This document shows, one piece after another, positions 17,481-27,083 of a stretch of DNA of 64,000 nucleotides (its first letter is position 1; the number at the start of each line of letters is the position of its first letter). Location of the stretch: contig NC_015921.1 in NCBI RefSeq assembly GCF_000222305.1, positions 62,001 to 126,000 of the forward strand, read 5' to 3'. Below the pieces are notes generated by a model, which searched no databases, was not told the origin of the DNA, and was given only the letters and a program-made list of their open reading frames with translations. The stretch is from Borreliella bissettiae DN127 (GTDB lineage Bacteria > Spirochaetota > Spirochaetia > Borreliales > Borreliaceae). The translations under genes were made by a program, and so were the position numbers.

Positions 17481-18749
17481 ATGGATTTCAAACAAATAAA
17501 AAGCAATGTCGAAAAGGTTAAATTTTTAAGAAAAGATTTTCCTATTTTAAATAAAAAGTTTGACAATAAGCATATAATTTATTTTGACAATGCAGCAACT
17601 TCTCAAAAGCCCAAAAACGTAATTTATTCTAACGTTGAATATTATGAAAATTACAACGCAAATGTGCACAGAAGCGGGCACAAATTTGCAATTCAATCGA
17701 GCATAAAGATAGAAAAAACAAGAGAACTTGTGAAAAATTTCATTAATGCAGAATCTGCAAAAAATATAATATTCACCTCTGGAACTACTGATGGAATCAA
17801 TACTATTGCAAGCTCATTTTTTTACTCAAAATACTTTAAAAAAAAAGATGAAATTATTCTTACAACTCTTGAGCATAACAGTAATTTGCTTCCTTGGGTA
17901 AATCTTGCAAGTTTGGCTAATTTAACAATTAAATTAGCCAAGTTCAATGAAATGGGAATTATTACCCCTGAAGAAATTGAAAAACTTATTACAGAAAAAA
18001 CAAAACTAATTAGTATTTCAGGAATAAATAATACCTTAGGAACCATTAATGATTTGGAATCTATTGGAAAAATCGCAAAAAAATACAATATATGTCTTTT
18101 TATAGATGCTGCACAAATGGCACCCCATATAAAAATAGATGTTAAAAAAATTGACTGTGATTTTTTGGTATTTTCTGGACATAAAATGCTTGCTCCAACA
18201 GGGATAGGAATTTTATACATTTCAAATAATATGGCTGAAAAACTTCATAGCTCAAAATTGGGAGGAAATACTGTAGAAGAAATATTTATAGAAAATGAAA
18301 AAATTAAATTCAAATCATCTGATGCTCCTAATAAATTTGAATCAGGAACCCCAAATATTGCAGGAATTGTCGGGCTTGAAGAGGCAATAAAATATATCAA
18401 TAATATTTCTATGGATTTTATTTTAGAGCATGATCAGCAGTTAATCGAATATGGGGTAAAAAAATTACAAGAGCTTGATGAAGTTGAATTTATATTAAAT
18501 ACAAATCTTAAAAGAAATTCAATAATATCATTTACAGTAAAAAATATTCACTCCCACGATATTGAAACCTATCTAGATACAATGGGAATAGCAACCAGAG
18601 CCGGAAAAACTTGTTCATATGTAGCATTTTTCCCAGAAAATTTAAATAAAAACCATCTTTTAAGAATTAGCTTTTATTTTTATAATACTCAAGAAGAAAT
18701 TGATAATTTTATATTGGGATTAAAAAAAGTAATAAAAGAGCTTTCATAA
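17481..18749 (+). CDS. sufS: Cysteine desulfurase, SufS type
   Basis: A PLP-dependent enzyme of 422 residues that takes sulfur from cysteine as an enzyme persulfide. Motifs: IYFDNAATSQKP and NVHRSGHKFA at the N-terminus, TSGTTDGIN, ISGINNTLGT, IDAAQMAPH, the PLP-binding lysine in VFSGHKMLAPTGIG, and the catalytic cysteine in RAGKTCSYVAF. These are class II (SufS) features rather than IscS. The acceptor gene sufU follows, but no sufB, sufC or sufD is nearby. Sulfur may therefore go mainly to tRNA thiolation or other sulfur transfers rather than to abundant Fe-S clusters (inference). AAGGATT directly precedes the ATG. Confidence 0.93.
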   Translation: MDFKQIKSNVEKVKFLRKDFPILNKKFDNKHIIYFDNAATSQKPKNVIYSNVEYYENYNANVHRSGHKFAIQSSIKIEKTRELVKNFINAESAKNIIFTSGTTDGINTIASSFFYSKYFKKKDEIILTTLEHNSNLLPWVNLASLANLTIKLAKFNEMGIITPEEIEKLITEKTKLISISGINNTLGTINDLESIGKIAKKYNICLFIDAAQMAPHIKIDVKKIDCDFLVFSGHKMLAPTGIGILYISNNMAEKLHSSKLGGNTVEEIFIENEKIKFKSSDAPNKFESGTPNIAGIVGLEEAIKYINNISMDFILEHDQQLIEYGVKKLQELDEVEFILNTNLKRNSIISFTVKNIHSHDIETYLDTMGIATRAGKTCSYVAFFPENLNKNHLLRISFYFYNTQEEIDNFILGLKKVIKELS

Positions 18750-18774
18750 AAATTTATAAAATAAAGATCTTAAC

Positions 18775-18809
18775 AAAGTTAATCAAAAATTTGATTTTTG
18801 ATTAACTTT
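18775..18809 (+). terminator. Hairpin between sufS and sufU
   Basis: A perfect 15-base-pair stem (AAAGTTAATCAAAAA, 18775-18789, with its complement at 18795-18809) closes a 5-base loop and is followed by AATTTTA. It lies 25 bases after the sufS stop. It is A/T-rich with a short T tail, so it may be a weak terminator or an mRNA 3' end stabiliser separating sufS from sufU. Confidence 0.5.
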
Positions 18810-18832
18810 AATTTTAGGACCATCTTTTATTA

Positions 18833-18861
18833 TTGATTTAATAAATCAAAGAAAATAAAAT
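18833..18861 (+). promoter_or_regulatory. sufU promoter (leaderless type)
   Basis: TTGATT (18833-18838) and TAAAAT (18856-18861) with exactly 17 bases between them lie after the sufS hairpin. The sufU ATG begins 6 bases beyond the -10 box, so transcription should start at or next to the initiation codon. No Shine-Dalgarno precedes the ATG. Confidence 0.5.
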
Positions 18862-18867
18862 TAAATT

Positions 18868-19293
18868 ATGCTCACTGAAAAAACTAAAAAAGAATTAATA
18901 AGGCTTAGTAAAGTAAATAATTACGTAATAAAAGTAGAAACAACCCAGAATTTCAAGCATCAATCTAAATGTGGAGATAAAATTTTATTCCAAATAATAG
19001 AAACAAATAATGGACAATTTAATTTAAAACATCATGCATCTGGATGCATAGTTTTACTTGCAAGCGCCAACGCTTTAAATAAATTGTGCAATAACAAACC
19101 AAAACTCGAAATCCTAAATTTCGTGCAAAAAGTGATAAACAATGATTTTAAAAATCTAGATGAAATTGACACAAGTTTAAGAATTTTTGACGTATTTACA
19201 AATACAAATAGAAAAGACTGTTTTTTACTGCCATACAAATCATTAAAAGATAGTTTGGAAAACTACAAGCCTTTAAGGAGAGCTATTAGATGA
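18868..19293 (+). CDS. sufU: SufU-like sulfur acceptor / scaffold protein
   Basis: A 141-residue protein of the IscU/SufU fold. The three conserved cysteines are present: the CGD motif (SKCGDKI), the GC pair followed by the alanine-serine helix (SGCIVLLASANALN), and the late cysteine in RKDCFLLPYKSL. This spacing matches SufU, the zinc-dependent sulfur acceptor of SufS in Gram-positive bacteria. It would accept persulfide sulfur from the upstream SufS. It appears to have its own promoter after a hairpin and to be leaderless. Its stop overlaps the comM start by 4 bases. Confidence 0.88.
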   Translation: MLTEKTKKELIRLSKVNNYVIKVETTQNFKHQSKCGDKILFQIIETNNGQFNLKHHASGCIVLLASANALNKLCNNKPKLEILNFVQKVINNDFKNLDEIDTSLRIFDVFTNTNRKDCFLLPYKSLKDSLENYKPLRRAIR

Positions 19294-20822
19294 AAATCTA
19301 TTCACACTCATCAATCGGATATGAAGGAGAACTAATTGAGATTGAAATAGACATAAAAAAAGGAATTTCTGGAATTGATATTGTAGGACTTGCTGGGAGT
19401 GAAATTAAAGAATCAAGAGAAAGAGTAAAATCAGCTATCAAGAATTCAAATTTTAATTTTCCTAAAGATAGAATATTAATAAATCTTGCACCAGCCGGAA
19501 TTAAAAAGCTTGGAACAGCTTTTGACCTTTCAATTGCTATTAGCATTATTAAAATCCAAGAAAGCAAAGATAATAAAAATTTAGAAATCTTAATATTGGG
19601 AGAATTACAATTAGATGGCAAAATAAGATCAATAAAAGCAGTTTTACCAGCAATTGCTCTTGCCAAAGAGAAGGAAATAAAATTTGCAATAGTTCCTTTT
19701 GAAAATTTAGAAGAAGCCCGCCTAATAGATGGCTTGAATATTTGGGGTGTTAAAGATTTAAAAGAAACTATAAAAATCATAGAACAATTAAACGGCAATA
19801 TACTTCCTCCAAGAACAAATACCAAACAATCAAAAATTGAAGAAGATTCTATTTTAGATTACGACTTTAAGAATATAAAAGGACAACAAAGAGCAAAAAG
19901 AGCAATTGAAATAGCAATTGCCGGTGGACATAACATCATGCTATTTGGTCCACCTGGAAGCGGAAAAACACTTAGCATTAAATGCGCCCAATCTATTCTT
20001 CCTCCACTTACAAACAAAGAGCTTATAGAAACAAATAGAATATGGTCAATATCGGGGAAATTAATAGACAGCAAGATAATAAAACAAAGACCCTTTAGAA
20101 ATCCTCACCATACTGCCAGTAAAGAGGGAATAATCGGAGGGGGCCCTAATCCTTTGCCTGGAGAAGTGTCTCTTGCCCACAACGGAATATTATTTCTAGA
20201 TGAGGCTTTGGAATTTAAAAAATCTATCTTACAATCTTTGCGCGAACCTATTGAAGACAAATCAATTTCAATCTCAAGGGCAAGTTCTAAATTATTCAAA
20301 TACCCTGCCAATTTCCAACTAATACTTGCAATGAATCTTTGTCCTTGTGGAAATCTTGGGAAAAAAAATACAGACTGTTTTTGCTCACAACAAGAAATTT
20401 CAAATTATTGGAAAAAACTTGGAGCGGCAATGCTTGATAGAATTGATATTAGAGTTCCAACAAGAGCAATTAATAATGAAAAATTATTCAGCGAAACAAG
20501 CGAAAGTTCAAGCGAAATAAAAAAAAGAATAATAAAAGCAAGAAATATTCAAAATATAAGATACGAAAATTTTGCAAACATAAATAAAAATTCCGATCTT
20601 AATGCCGATCACATCGAAAAATTTTGCGAATTAAGTGCAATCTTAAAAAATGATTTGATTTACATTCTAAACAAACTCAACATATCTTCAAGAGCAACAC
20701 ATTCAATACTAAAAATTGCAAGAACAATCTCCGATTTAAAGGAAGAAAAAAACATTTCAAGAGAAGCCTTACTTGAAGCAATTGAACACAGAAAAAACGG
20801 AGAAAATATGCTTGAAAAATGA
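19290..20822 (+). CDS. comM: YifB/ComM family Mg-chelatase-like AAA+ ATPase
   Basis: A 510-residue AAA+ protein. Residues 1-170 form the ChlI/ComM N-terminal domain (IDIVGLAGSEIKESRERVKSAI and LAPAGIKKLGTAFDLSIAI). The ATPase follows with Walker A FGPPGSGKT, Walker B GILFLDEALEF and the ComM-specific FRNPHHTAS and cysteine-bearing LCPCGN...CFCSQQEI segments. The C-terminal Mg-chelatase domain contains SSRATHSILKIARTI. ComM is a branch-migration helicase that helps integrate single-stranded DNA during transformation in other bacteria; a role in recombination here is inferred. AAGGAGAG precedes the ATG, which overlaps the sufU stop. Confidence 0.92.
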   Translation: MKIYSHSSIGYEGELIEIEIDIKKGISGIDIVGLAGSEIKESRERVKSAIKNSNFNFPKDRILINLAPAGIKKLGTAFDLSIAISIIKIQESKDNKNLEILILGELQLDGKIRSIKAVLPAIALAKEKEIKFAIVPFENLEEARLIDGLNIWGVKDLKETIKIIEQLNGNILPPRTNTKQSKIEEDSILDYDFKNIKGQQRAKRAIEIAIAGGHNIMLFGPPGSGKTLSIKCAQSILPPLTNKELIETNRIWSISGKLIDSKIIKQRPFRNPHHTASKEGIIGGGPNPLPGEVSLAHNGILFLDEALEFKKSILQSLREPIEDKSISISRASSKLFKYPANFQLILAMNLCPCGNLGKKNTDCFCSQQEISNYWKKLGAAMLDRIDIRVPTRAINNEKLFSETSESSSEIKKRIIKARNIQNIRYENFANINKNSDLNADHIEKFCELSAILKNDLIYILNKLNISSRATHSILKIARTISDLKEEKNISREALLEAIEHRKNGENMLEK

Positions 20823-20824
20823 AA

Positions 20825-20843
20825 ACCCCCAATATTTAGGGGT
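20825..20843. terminator. Terminator between convergent comM and ldh
   Basis: ACCCC (20825-20829) pairs with GGGGT (20839-20843) across a 9-base loop, giving one of the few G/C-rich stems in the window. It fills the 28-base gap between the comM stop and the ldh stop. On the plus strand it is followed by CTTTATA and on the minus strand by TTTTCA, so it may serve both genes. Confidence 0.65.
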
Positions 20844-20850
20844 CTTTATA

Positions 20851-21804
<954 letters not shown>

Positions 21805-21922
21805 TTACTCCATATAAATTTAAAACTACATACAACTAATTTTAAATAAGTAATGATAAAAATATTCTATCCCATTTTCAAGGGCTTTGCCAATCACATG
21901 ACTTTAAAAATTAAAAACAAAT

Positions 21923-23722
21923 TTAATTATCATTGGATTTTAGAACCGCGAGAAAAGCACTTTGTGGAATTTCAACATTTCCCACCATCTTCATTCGCTT
22001 TTTACCTTCTTTTTGCTTTTCTAAAAGTTTCCTCTTGCGAGTAATATCACCACCATAACACTTGGCAGTAACATCTTTTCTAACGGGAGAGATTGTCTCT
22101 CGAGCAATAACATTAGAGCCAATAGCGCCTTGAATAGCTATTCTAAACTGTTGCCTTGCTATTTCATCTTTCAATTTTTTACAAATCCCAATAGCCTTGG
22201 TTCTGGCAATATCTTTAAAAACCAATTGAGATAGTGCATCAACTCTATCTCCATTGACTAATATATCTAATCTTACTAAATCTGTATATTCATAATCTAA
22301 AAGTTCATAATCAAAAGAAGCATATCCGCGACTTACAGATTTAATCTTGTCATAAAAATCAAAAAGGATTTCAGAAAGGGGCATTTTATAAATAAGTTCA
22401 ACACGCTTAGTATCAAGATAAATCAAGTTTGTCTGCACTCCTCTTTTTAATAAACATACACTCATAATATTCCCCAAAAATTCTGTAGGGACAATAATAT
22501 TAGCCTTAATATAAGGCTCAAGAACGCTTTCAATAGCTTCATTTCCAGGAAATTGCTCAGGGGTTTCAATAAAATAAGGCTCTCCCTTTTTAGGGATTAT
22601 TTTGTATCTAACAGAAGGAGAAGTCAATATCACATTTAAATTAAATTCGCGCTCAATGCGCTCTTGAATAACTTCTAAATGCAAAAGACCAAGAAATCCG
22701 CATTTAAAACCATGCCCAAGCGCCGATGATGAATCTTTTTCAAATGTTAACGACGCATCATTAAGCTTTAATCTATCCATTGCCTTTAAAAGATCATCAT
22801 ATTGATTGGCATCAACCGGATACACCGAAGAGAATACTACAGGCTTAACTTCTTTAAATCCCTCAAGAGGAGATAATGCGGGAAAATCACAAAGGGTTAC
22901 TGTATCTCCAATCTTCACATCTGATATATTTTTTATTCCTGCAATAAAATATCCAACATCTCCTGCTTCTAGATTATCTTTTCTTTCAAGTGATATTTTA
23001 AAAATTCCAATCTCTTCAATTAAATGCTCGCTATTAGTATGCATTAACCTAATCTTATCGCCTGTTTTGATTTGTCCTTCAAAAATCCTAAAATGAACAA
23101 CAACCCCCCTATAAGAATCATAATGTGAATCAAAAATTAATGCTCTTAATGGGGCCTTAACACTTCCTTTAGGAGATGGCACGTACTTACAAATAGCTTC
23201 AAGCAAATCATCAATTCCTATTCCATTCTTAGCAGAAATCAAAATAGCAATTTCTTCATTTAATCCTAAATCATTTTTTATTTGCTTTTTTACAAAATCA
23301 ACATTAGCATTCGGAAGGTCTATCTTATTAATAACAGGAATAATTTCTAAATCATGCTCAAAAGCCATATAAAAATTAGAAACTGTTTGAGCTTGTATTC
23401 CCTGACTTGCGTCAATTAATAAAAGAGCACCTTCACAAGATGAAATTGCTCTTGAGACTTCATAAGAAAAATCAACATGGCCTGGGGTATCTACAAAATT
23501 TAACTCATAAAAATCACCGTCATTGCTTTTATAAGTAATTGTTACTGCCTGACTTTTTATTGTAATTCCTCTTTCTCGCTCAATATCCATACTGTCAAGC
23601 ATTTGACTTTTAAAATCACGATCGGATATTATTTTAGCCTTTTGAATAAATCGATCAGCTAATGTAGATTTACCATGATCAATGTGTGCAATAATGCAAA
23701 AGTTTTTCTTACGAATACTAAT
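21923..23722 (-). CDS. lepA: Elongation factor 4 (LepA) with a non-ATG/GTG/TTG start
   Basis: EF4 is a translational GTPase that remodels stalled or misassembled ribosomes. The protein is 599 residues: G1 AHIDHGKST at 12-20, then DIERERGITIKS, DTPGHVDFSYEV, NKIDLP and ISAKNG, EF-G-like domains, and the LepA C-terminal domain (GSNVIARETISPVRKDVTAKCYGGD...RKRKLLEKQKEGKKRMK). An in-frame TGA at 23747-23749 lies only nine codons before the chosen start, and no ATG, GTG or TTG occurs between it and the G1 motif. The best start is ATT at 23720-23722, 6 bases after a seven-G Shine-Dalgarno run, giving (M)SIRKKNFCIIAHIDHGKST. A start at the later ATG (23602) would delete G1, so I reject it. Confidence 0.93.
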   Translation of the reverse strand: MSIRKKNFCIIAHIDHGKSTLADRFIQKAKIISDRDFKSQMLDSMDIERERGITIKSQAVTITYKSNDGDFYELNFVDTPGHVDFSYEVSRAISSCEGALLLIDASQGIQAQTVSNFYMAFEHDLEIIPVINKIDLPNANVDFVKKQIKNDLGLNEEIAILISAKNGIGIDDLLEAICKYVPSPKGSVKAPLRALIFDSHYDSYRGVVVHFRIFEGQIKTGDKIRLMHTNSEHLIEEIGIFKISLERKDNLEAGDVGYFIAGIKNISDVKIGDTVTLCDFPALSPLEGFKEVKPVVFSSVYPVDANQYDDLLKAMDRLKLNDASLTFEKDSSSALGHGFKCGFLGLLHLEVIQERIEREFNLNVILTSPSVRYKIIPKKGEPYFIETPEQFPGNEAIESVLEPYIKANIIVPTEFLGNIMSVCLLKRGVQTNLIYLDTKRVELIYKMPLSEILFDFYDKIKSVSRGYASFDYELLDYEYTDLVRLDILVNGDRVDALSQLVFKDIARTKAIGICKKLKDEIARQQFRIAIQGAIGSNVIARETISPVRKDVTAKCYGGDITRKRKLLEKQKEGKKRMKMVGNVEIPQSAFLAVLKSNDN

Positions 23723-23753
23723 ACTATTCCCCCCCTGAACTACAAGTCAAGAT

Positions 23754-24734
23754 TTAAAAATTATTTTTTTTAAAATATACAGAATTTTTAATTTGACTTC
23801 TTGATTTCGCAATATAAGGAGAAAATCCTGGTGCAAGATCTACTATTAATTTCCAAGTATCTATTGCTCTAAATTTATAATCGCCATTAGAATATGCATA
23901 AGTAGCAGCAGCAACATTATAAACTATTTCCCAAAAATCTGTAGATTCAAAAGCATTTTTTATTGCCTTATACTCATTAATTTTTTGAACAAAAGACCTT
24001 AAATTTCTAAACTGATACACAGGTTCATAATAACAAACATAATCATACATTCTTGTTAAAATTCCTACTGCGGCTATAAGTCCATGAGTAATTGAAAGTT
24101 CATAAGCTTTTAAGCGCAAATAAACTTTTGACAATAATTGATGAGTATCAATAACATTGTAGTTTTTAAATCTGTAAAGATTAAAAGTAAAATCAATACC
24201 AAAAGCTCCTCTTACTTGTTTTAAATAAGAAGTTAAATAAAATGAAACATTAAATTCATTATTTGACATACTACTTTCGCCCTGAGAATAATCATGATAA
24301 CTGTAATAATCTTTTTTAGTTGAAAACTTGTTTAATATGTCATTCAAATAATCTATCGTATCAACATAATTATTCTCAAGTTCAGCCATTTTAGCTAAAG
24401 AAAAAAGTATTTTTTTTTCAAAAGATTCATCTAGTAAATAATCTTTGTCTTCAAAAGACTTGTAAAGGTTTAATTTTTCAAGAATAGCATTGCCAGACAT
24501 ACCATAAGCTACTGACAAATAATAACTGGCTTCAGGATAAACGCCCTTTCTAAGCAAAGCTTCCTGCAAATAATTAATAGCCTGTGTAAGATTAGATTTA
24601 CTAAATTCAGATTTAGAATAAAGAAATTGCCTGCCTTTTTCAAGTAAAATCCAATACGGAAAATTTTTATTACTTGAAGAATTCGAAAAAATAGAAAAAG
24701 GCAAAGCAAAAAACAATAAAACCACATTTCTCAT
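23754..24734 (-). CDS. Exported TPR-like protein, function unknown
   Basis: A 326-residue protein (cf. BB_0089) with a signal peptide (RNVVLLFFALPFSIFSNSSS). The body is helical with TPR-like units such as LTQAINYLQEALLRKGVYPEASYYLSVAY and AYELSITHGLIAAVGI, suggesting a periplasmic protein-interaction scaffold. It lies between the V-ATPase operon and lepA, separated from atpK by 71 bases. No Shine-Dalgarno is visible before the ATG. A TATATT lies 7 bases upstream, so a leaderless mRNA is possible, but the -35 is poor. Confidence 0.6.
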   Translation of the reverse strand: MRNVVLLFFALPFSIFSNSSSNKNFPYWILLEKGRQFLYSKSEFSKSNLTQAINYLQEALLRKGVYPEASYYLSVAYGMSGNAILEKLNLYKSFEDKDYLLDESFEKKILFSLAKMAELENNYVDTIDYLNDILNKFSTKKDYYSYHDYSQGESSMSNNEFNVSFYLTSYLKQVRGAFGIDFTFNLYRFKNYNVIDTHQLLSKVYLRLKAYELSITHGLIAAVGILTRMYDYVCYYEPVYQFRNLRSFVQKINEYKAIKNAFESTDFWEIVYNVAAATYAYSNGDYKFRAIDTWKLIVDLAPGFSPYIAKSRSQIKNSVYFKKNNF

Positions 24735-24805
24735 AATAATAAATATATTAAATTAACTCATAAATTACGAGAAAATTTAATATTAAAAGAAATAATAAAT
24801 CAAAA

Positions 24806-25240
24806 TTAAACAAACTTAAATATCATTAAGAATACCATTACAAAAAGAGCAACAGATTCAATTAATCCTAAAACTAATAGATATGTAGCAAATCCTTTCC
24901 CGGTCTCAGAAAATGCATCACAAGCGCCTGCTGCTGCTTTACCTTGAGCAAATCCAGAAACAGCAATAGCAAACCCACCACCAAGACCAGCTCCAAGCAA
25001 CAACCATGGATTTGTCTGCATCATTACCTCATATAATGTGTTCATCAAAATATATCCATATATTATTTGGGTTAATGGTGCTGAAACAAAAACGATCAAT
25101 AAAAATGGTGCTGGCTTTCCTTGCATATAGCATCTCTTCCATGCTCCAATAGCAGCACTACCTGCTGCCCCCATGCCCAACGCAGAACCTATTGCTGAGA
25201 TTGTTAAAGCTGAATTAACTCCTATTAAACCTATATCCAT
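24806..25240 (-). CDS. atpK: V-type ATPase rotor subunit K (c-ring proteolipid)
   Basis: A 144-residue proteolipid with four membrane helices, a doubled hairpin as in NtpK. It forms the ion-carrying rotor ring. The ion site is readable. T57-Q58 (in SAPLTQII), Q99 (in GFAQGK) and E128 (in GLIESVAL) match the Thr-Gln, Gln and Glu that bind Na+ in the Enterococcus hirae ring, with the same 29-residue spacing between the last two. This predicts Na+ coupling rather than H+ coupling. AAGGAGTACTT precedes the ATG. It is the last gene of the operon, 16 bases after atpI. Confidence 0.93.
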   Translation of the reverse strand: MDIGLIGVNSALTISAIGSALGMGAAGSAAIGAWKRCYMQGKPAPFLLIVFVSAPLTQIIYGYILMNTLYEVMMQTNPWLLLGAGLGGGFAIAVSGFAQGKAAAGACDAFSETGKGFATYLLVLGLIESVALFVMVFLMIFKFV

Positions 25241-25256
25241 AAGTACTCCTTTTTAT

Positions 25257-27083
25257 TTATTTTTTCATTTTTCTAAAAGGCTTATAAGCATATCCACTCC
25301 ATTCTTGCCCTAAATGGTTTGAAAATTCAAGCATATTAAGCCTTACTCCATGAACAATTACTGAAAGCAAAGATAACATTATATTTAAAACATGCCCAAA
25401 AAGTATAACAATAATTCCAACTACTACAAAACCAATATTAGAAGATTTTAACAAAGGTATTGACATAGTATTAAAACTTGCTGAGATTGAAAGTCCTGCA
25501 AGCCCAACTGCAAAAAGTCTAATATAAGATATTATATCTGCAAACCCCGAAACAGTGGTTAAAAACTGCTCTATAATACCCCCAAAACTTTTCAATATAC
25601 ACTTGAAAAAATTTGAGCCATCTTGCTTACTAAAAACAAATACAAGTACAACACCAAAATATATTACATTATAAACAGCATTATGCATGGGAAATCGAGA
25701 TTGACTTAGTATTAAATTCAAAACAAGATAATAAAGTCCAAATATACACATAAGCCAACCAATCTGTGCAATTGAATGAATATAAGGCTTTTCTTTTACT
25801 TGTCTTAAAAAATTCCAAGCATGCGCTAATGAAATTTGCAAAACTCCTATTGAAAAACAAATAAAGATAATATTTTGTACACTATTTTTCTCTGTCAAAT
25901 AACTAACTTTAAATGAATTTAAAATAGGAAACATTTCAAGAATTAAAGGACTACCAAACCAAGTCCCAGTCATGGCGCCATAAAGTATCGATGATACACT
26001 TAGATAAAATATTAACCCATGAACTGGCGTTAAGGGCTTGCCCTTAAAAAGAAAACTCAAACTAAGCAAAATTCCTATCAAAAAAAATATCACTCCATAA
26101 GCCGCATCACCTATGATCATACCAAAAAACACAAAGAAAAATAACATAAAGATAAAACTTATATCCCTTTCTTTATACCCAGGAATTGTCTCTAAAATAT
26201 TAAAAATAGGTGCAGCCAAATTGGCAATTCCTTTTCTTTTTATATAAGTTGGAATAATATCATTTTCTTCAGGATCTGCAAATTGCACCGCAAAACCTGC
26301 TTTTAAAACTGCGCTTTTAAGAGATTCTTGACTTTCAGCTGGAACAAATCCTGTAATATACGAAAAATCCTCAAAATCGGTTTGCATATCAGCTAAAACT
26401 TGCTCAAACTCTACTATTTGATCGTAATTTTTTATCTCATCTCTTAAAATATCAATATATTTATTAAAAAGAGAAATTTGAGTCAATTTTTGATCTAAAA
26501 TCTCATCAACAACCTTTAATTTATTATTAATATAATTAAGATCATAATTAAACTTAAACTCATCAGCAATTTCAATTTTTTGCTCAAACTCACCAACACT
26601 CACAAAATAAGAAGTGTTTTTTACGTTTTTAATCAAAAACACATTAACATTAGGGTCTCTTAATAAATTTTTATATTCACTTTTTTGAATTTTAAAAAAT
26701 TGAATATAAATGTTAGACTCTTTCAATTTGTCAATATTCTCTAAAGAAAAATTTCCCCAAACAGAAATCAAATTCCTTTCATGCAATAAAGATCGTTTAA
26801 TGTCTTGAAATTCTTTAATTTCATTACCTAAATTGACTATGCTTTTTGCAATATCTAAAAAATTTCCATTAGAAGATTTTAAAGCTTTAACGCCTCCATC
26901 TTCTCTAAGCAGAGAAAAAGCTTGTGTTAAAATTCGCCTATTATCAATGCTTTTTTGCAAAGACTCTGAATTCTTGCTGCAAGAATTAATGTGAACTGCT
27001 CCAAAGTCTCTTAAAATCTCTAATGATTCTTTTTTATATTTTGATAAAGTCAAAAGTAAAACTTTTTTCATTTTTACAATCAT
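25257..27083 (-). CDS. atpI: V-type ATPase subunit I (stator, a-subunit)
   Basis: A 608-residue membrane stator subunit that carries the ion half-channels against the K ring. The N-terminal 310 residues are cytoplasmic with coiled-coil stretches. The C-terminal half has about eight membrane helices, beginning RDISFIFMLFFFVFFGMIIGDAAYG, a very characteristic subunit I motif, and including GFADIISYIRLFAVGLAGLSI and VIVHGVRLNMLEFSNHLGQEWSGYAYKPF at the end. The ATG at 27083 overlaps the atpD stop by 4 bases, with AGGAA upstream. Confidence 0.95.
   Translation of the reverse strand: MIVKMKKVLLLTLSKYKKESLEILRDFGAVHINSCSKNSESLQKSIDNRRILTQAFSLLREDGGVKALKSSNGNFLDIAKSIVNLGNEIKEFQDIKRSLLHERNLISVWGNFSLENIDKLKESNIYIQFFKIQKSEYKNLLRDPNVNVFLIKNVKNTSYFVSVGEFEQKIEIADEFKFNYDLNYINNKLKVVDEILDQKLTQISLFNKYIDILRDEIKNYDQIVEFEQVLADMQTDFEDFSYITGFVPAESQESLKSAVLKAGFAVQFADPEENDIIPTYIKRKGIANLAAPIFNILETIPGYKERDISFIFMLFFFVFFGMIIGDAAYGVIFFLIGILLSLSFLFKGKPLTPVHGLIFYLSVSSILYGAMTGTWFGSPLILEMFPILNSFKVSYLTEKNSVQNIIFICFSIGVLQISLAHAWNFLRQVKEKPYIHSIAQIGWLMCIFGLYYLVLNLILSQSRFPMHNAVYNVIYFGVVLVFVFSKQDGSNFFKCILKSFGGIIEQFLTTVSGFADIISYIRLFAVGLAGLSISASFNTMSIPLLKSSNIGFVVVGIIVILFGHVLNIMLSLLSVIVHGVRLNMLEFSNHLGQEWSGYAYKPFRKMKK

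Noticed and set aside
17822..18220. 132-codon open frame antisense to sufS
   Set aside because: Shadow of the PLP-lysine region of sufS; composition follows the opposite strand.
19298..19825. 175-codon open frame on the minus strand inside comM
   Set aside because: It is fully antisense to well-conserved comM motifs and has no recognisable domain.
21923..23602. lepA starting at ATG 23602
   Set aside because: This would remove the G1 motif AHIDHGKST, which is encoded upstream in the same open frame.
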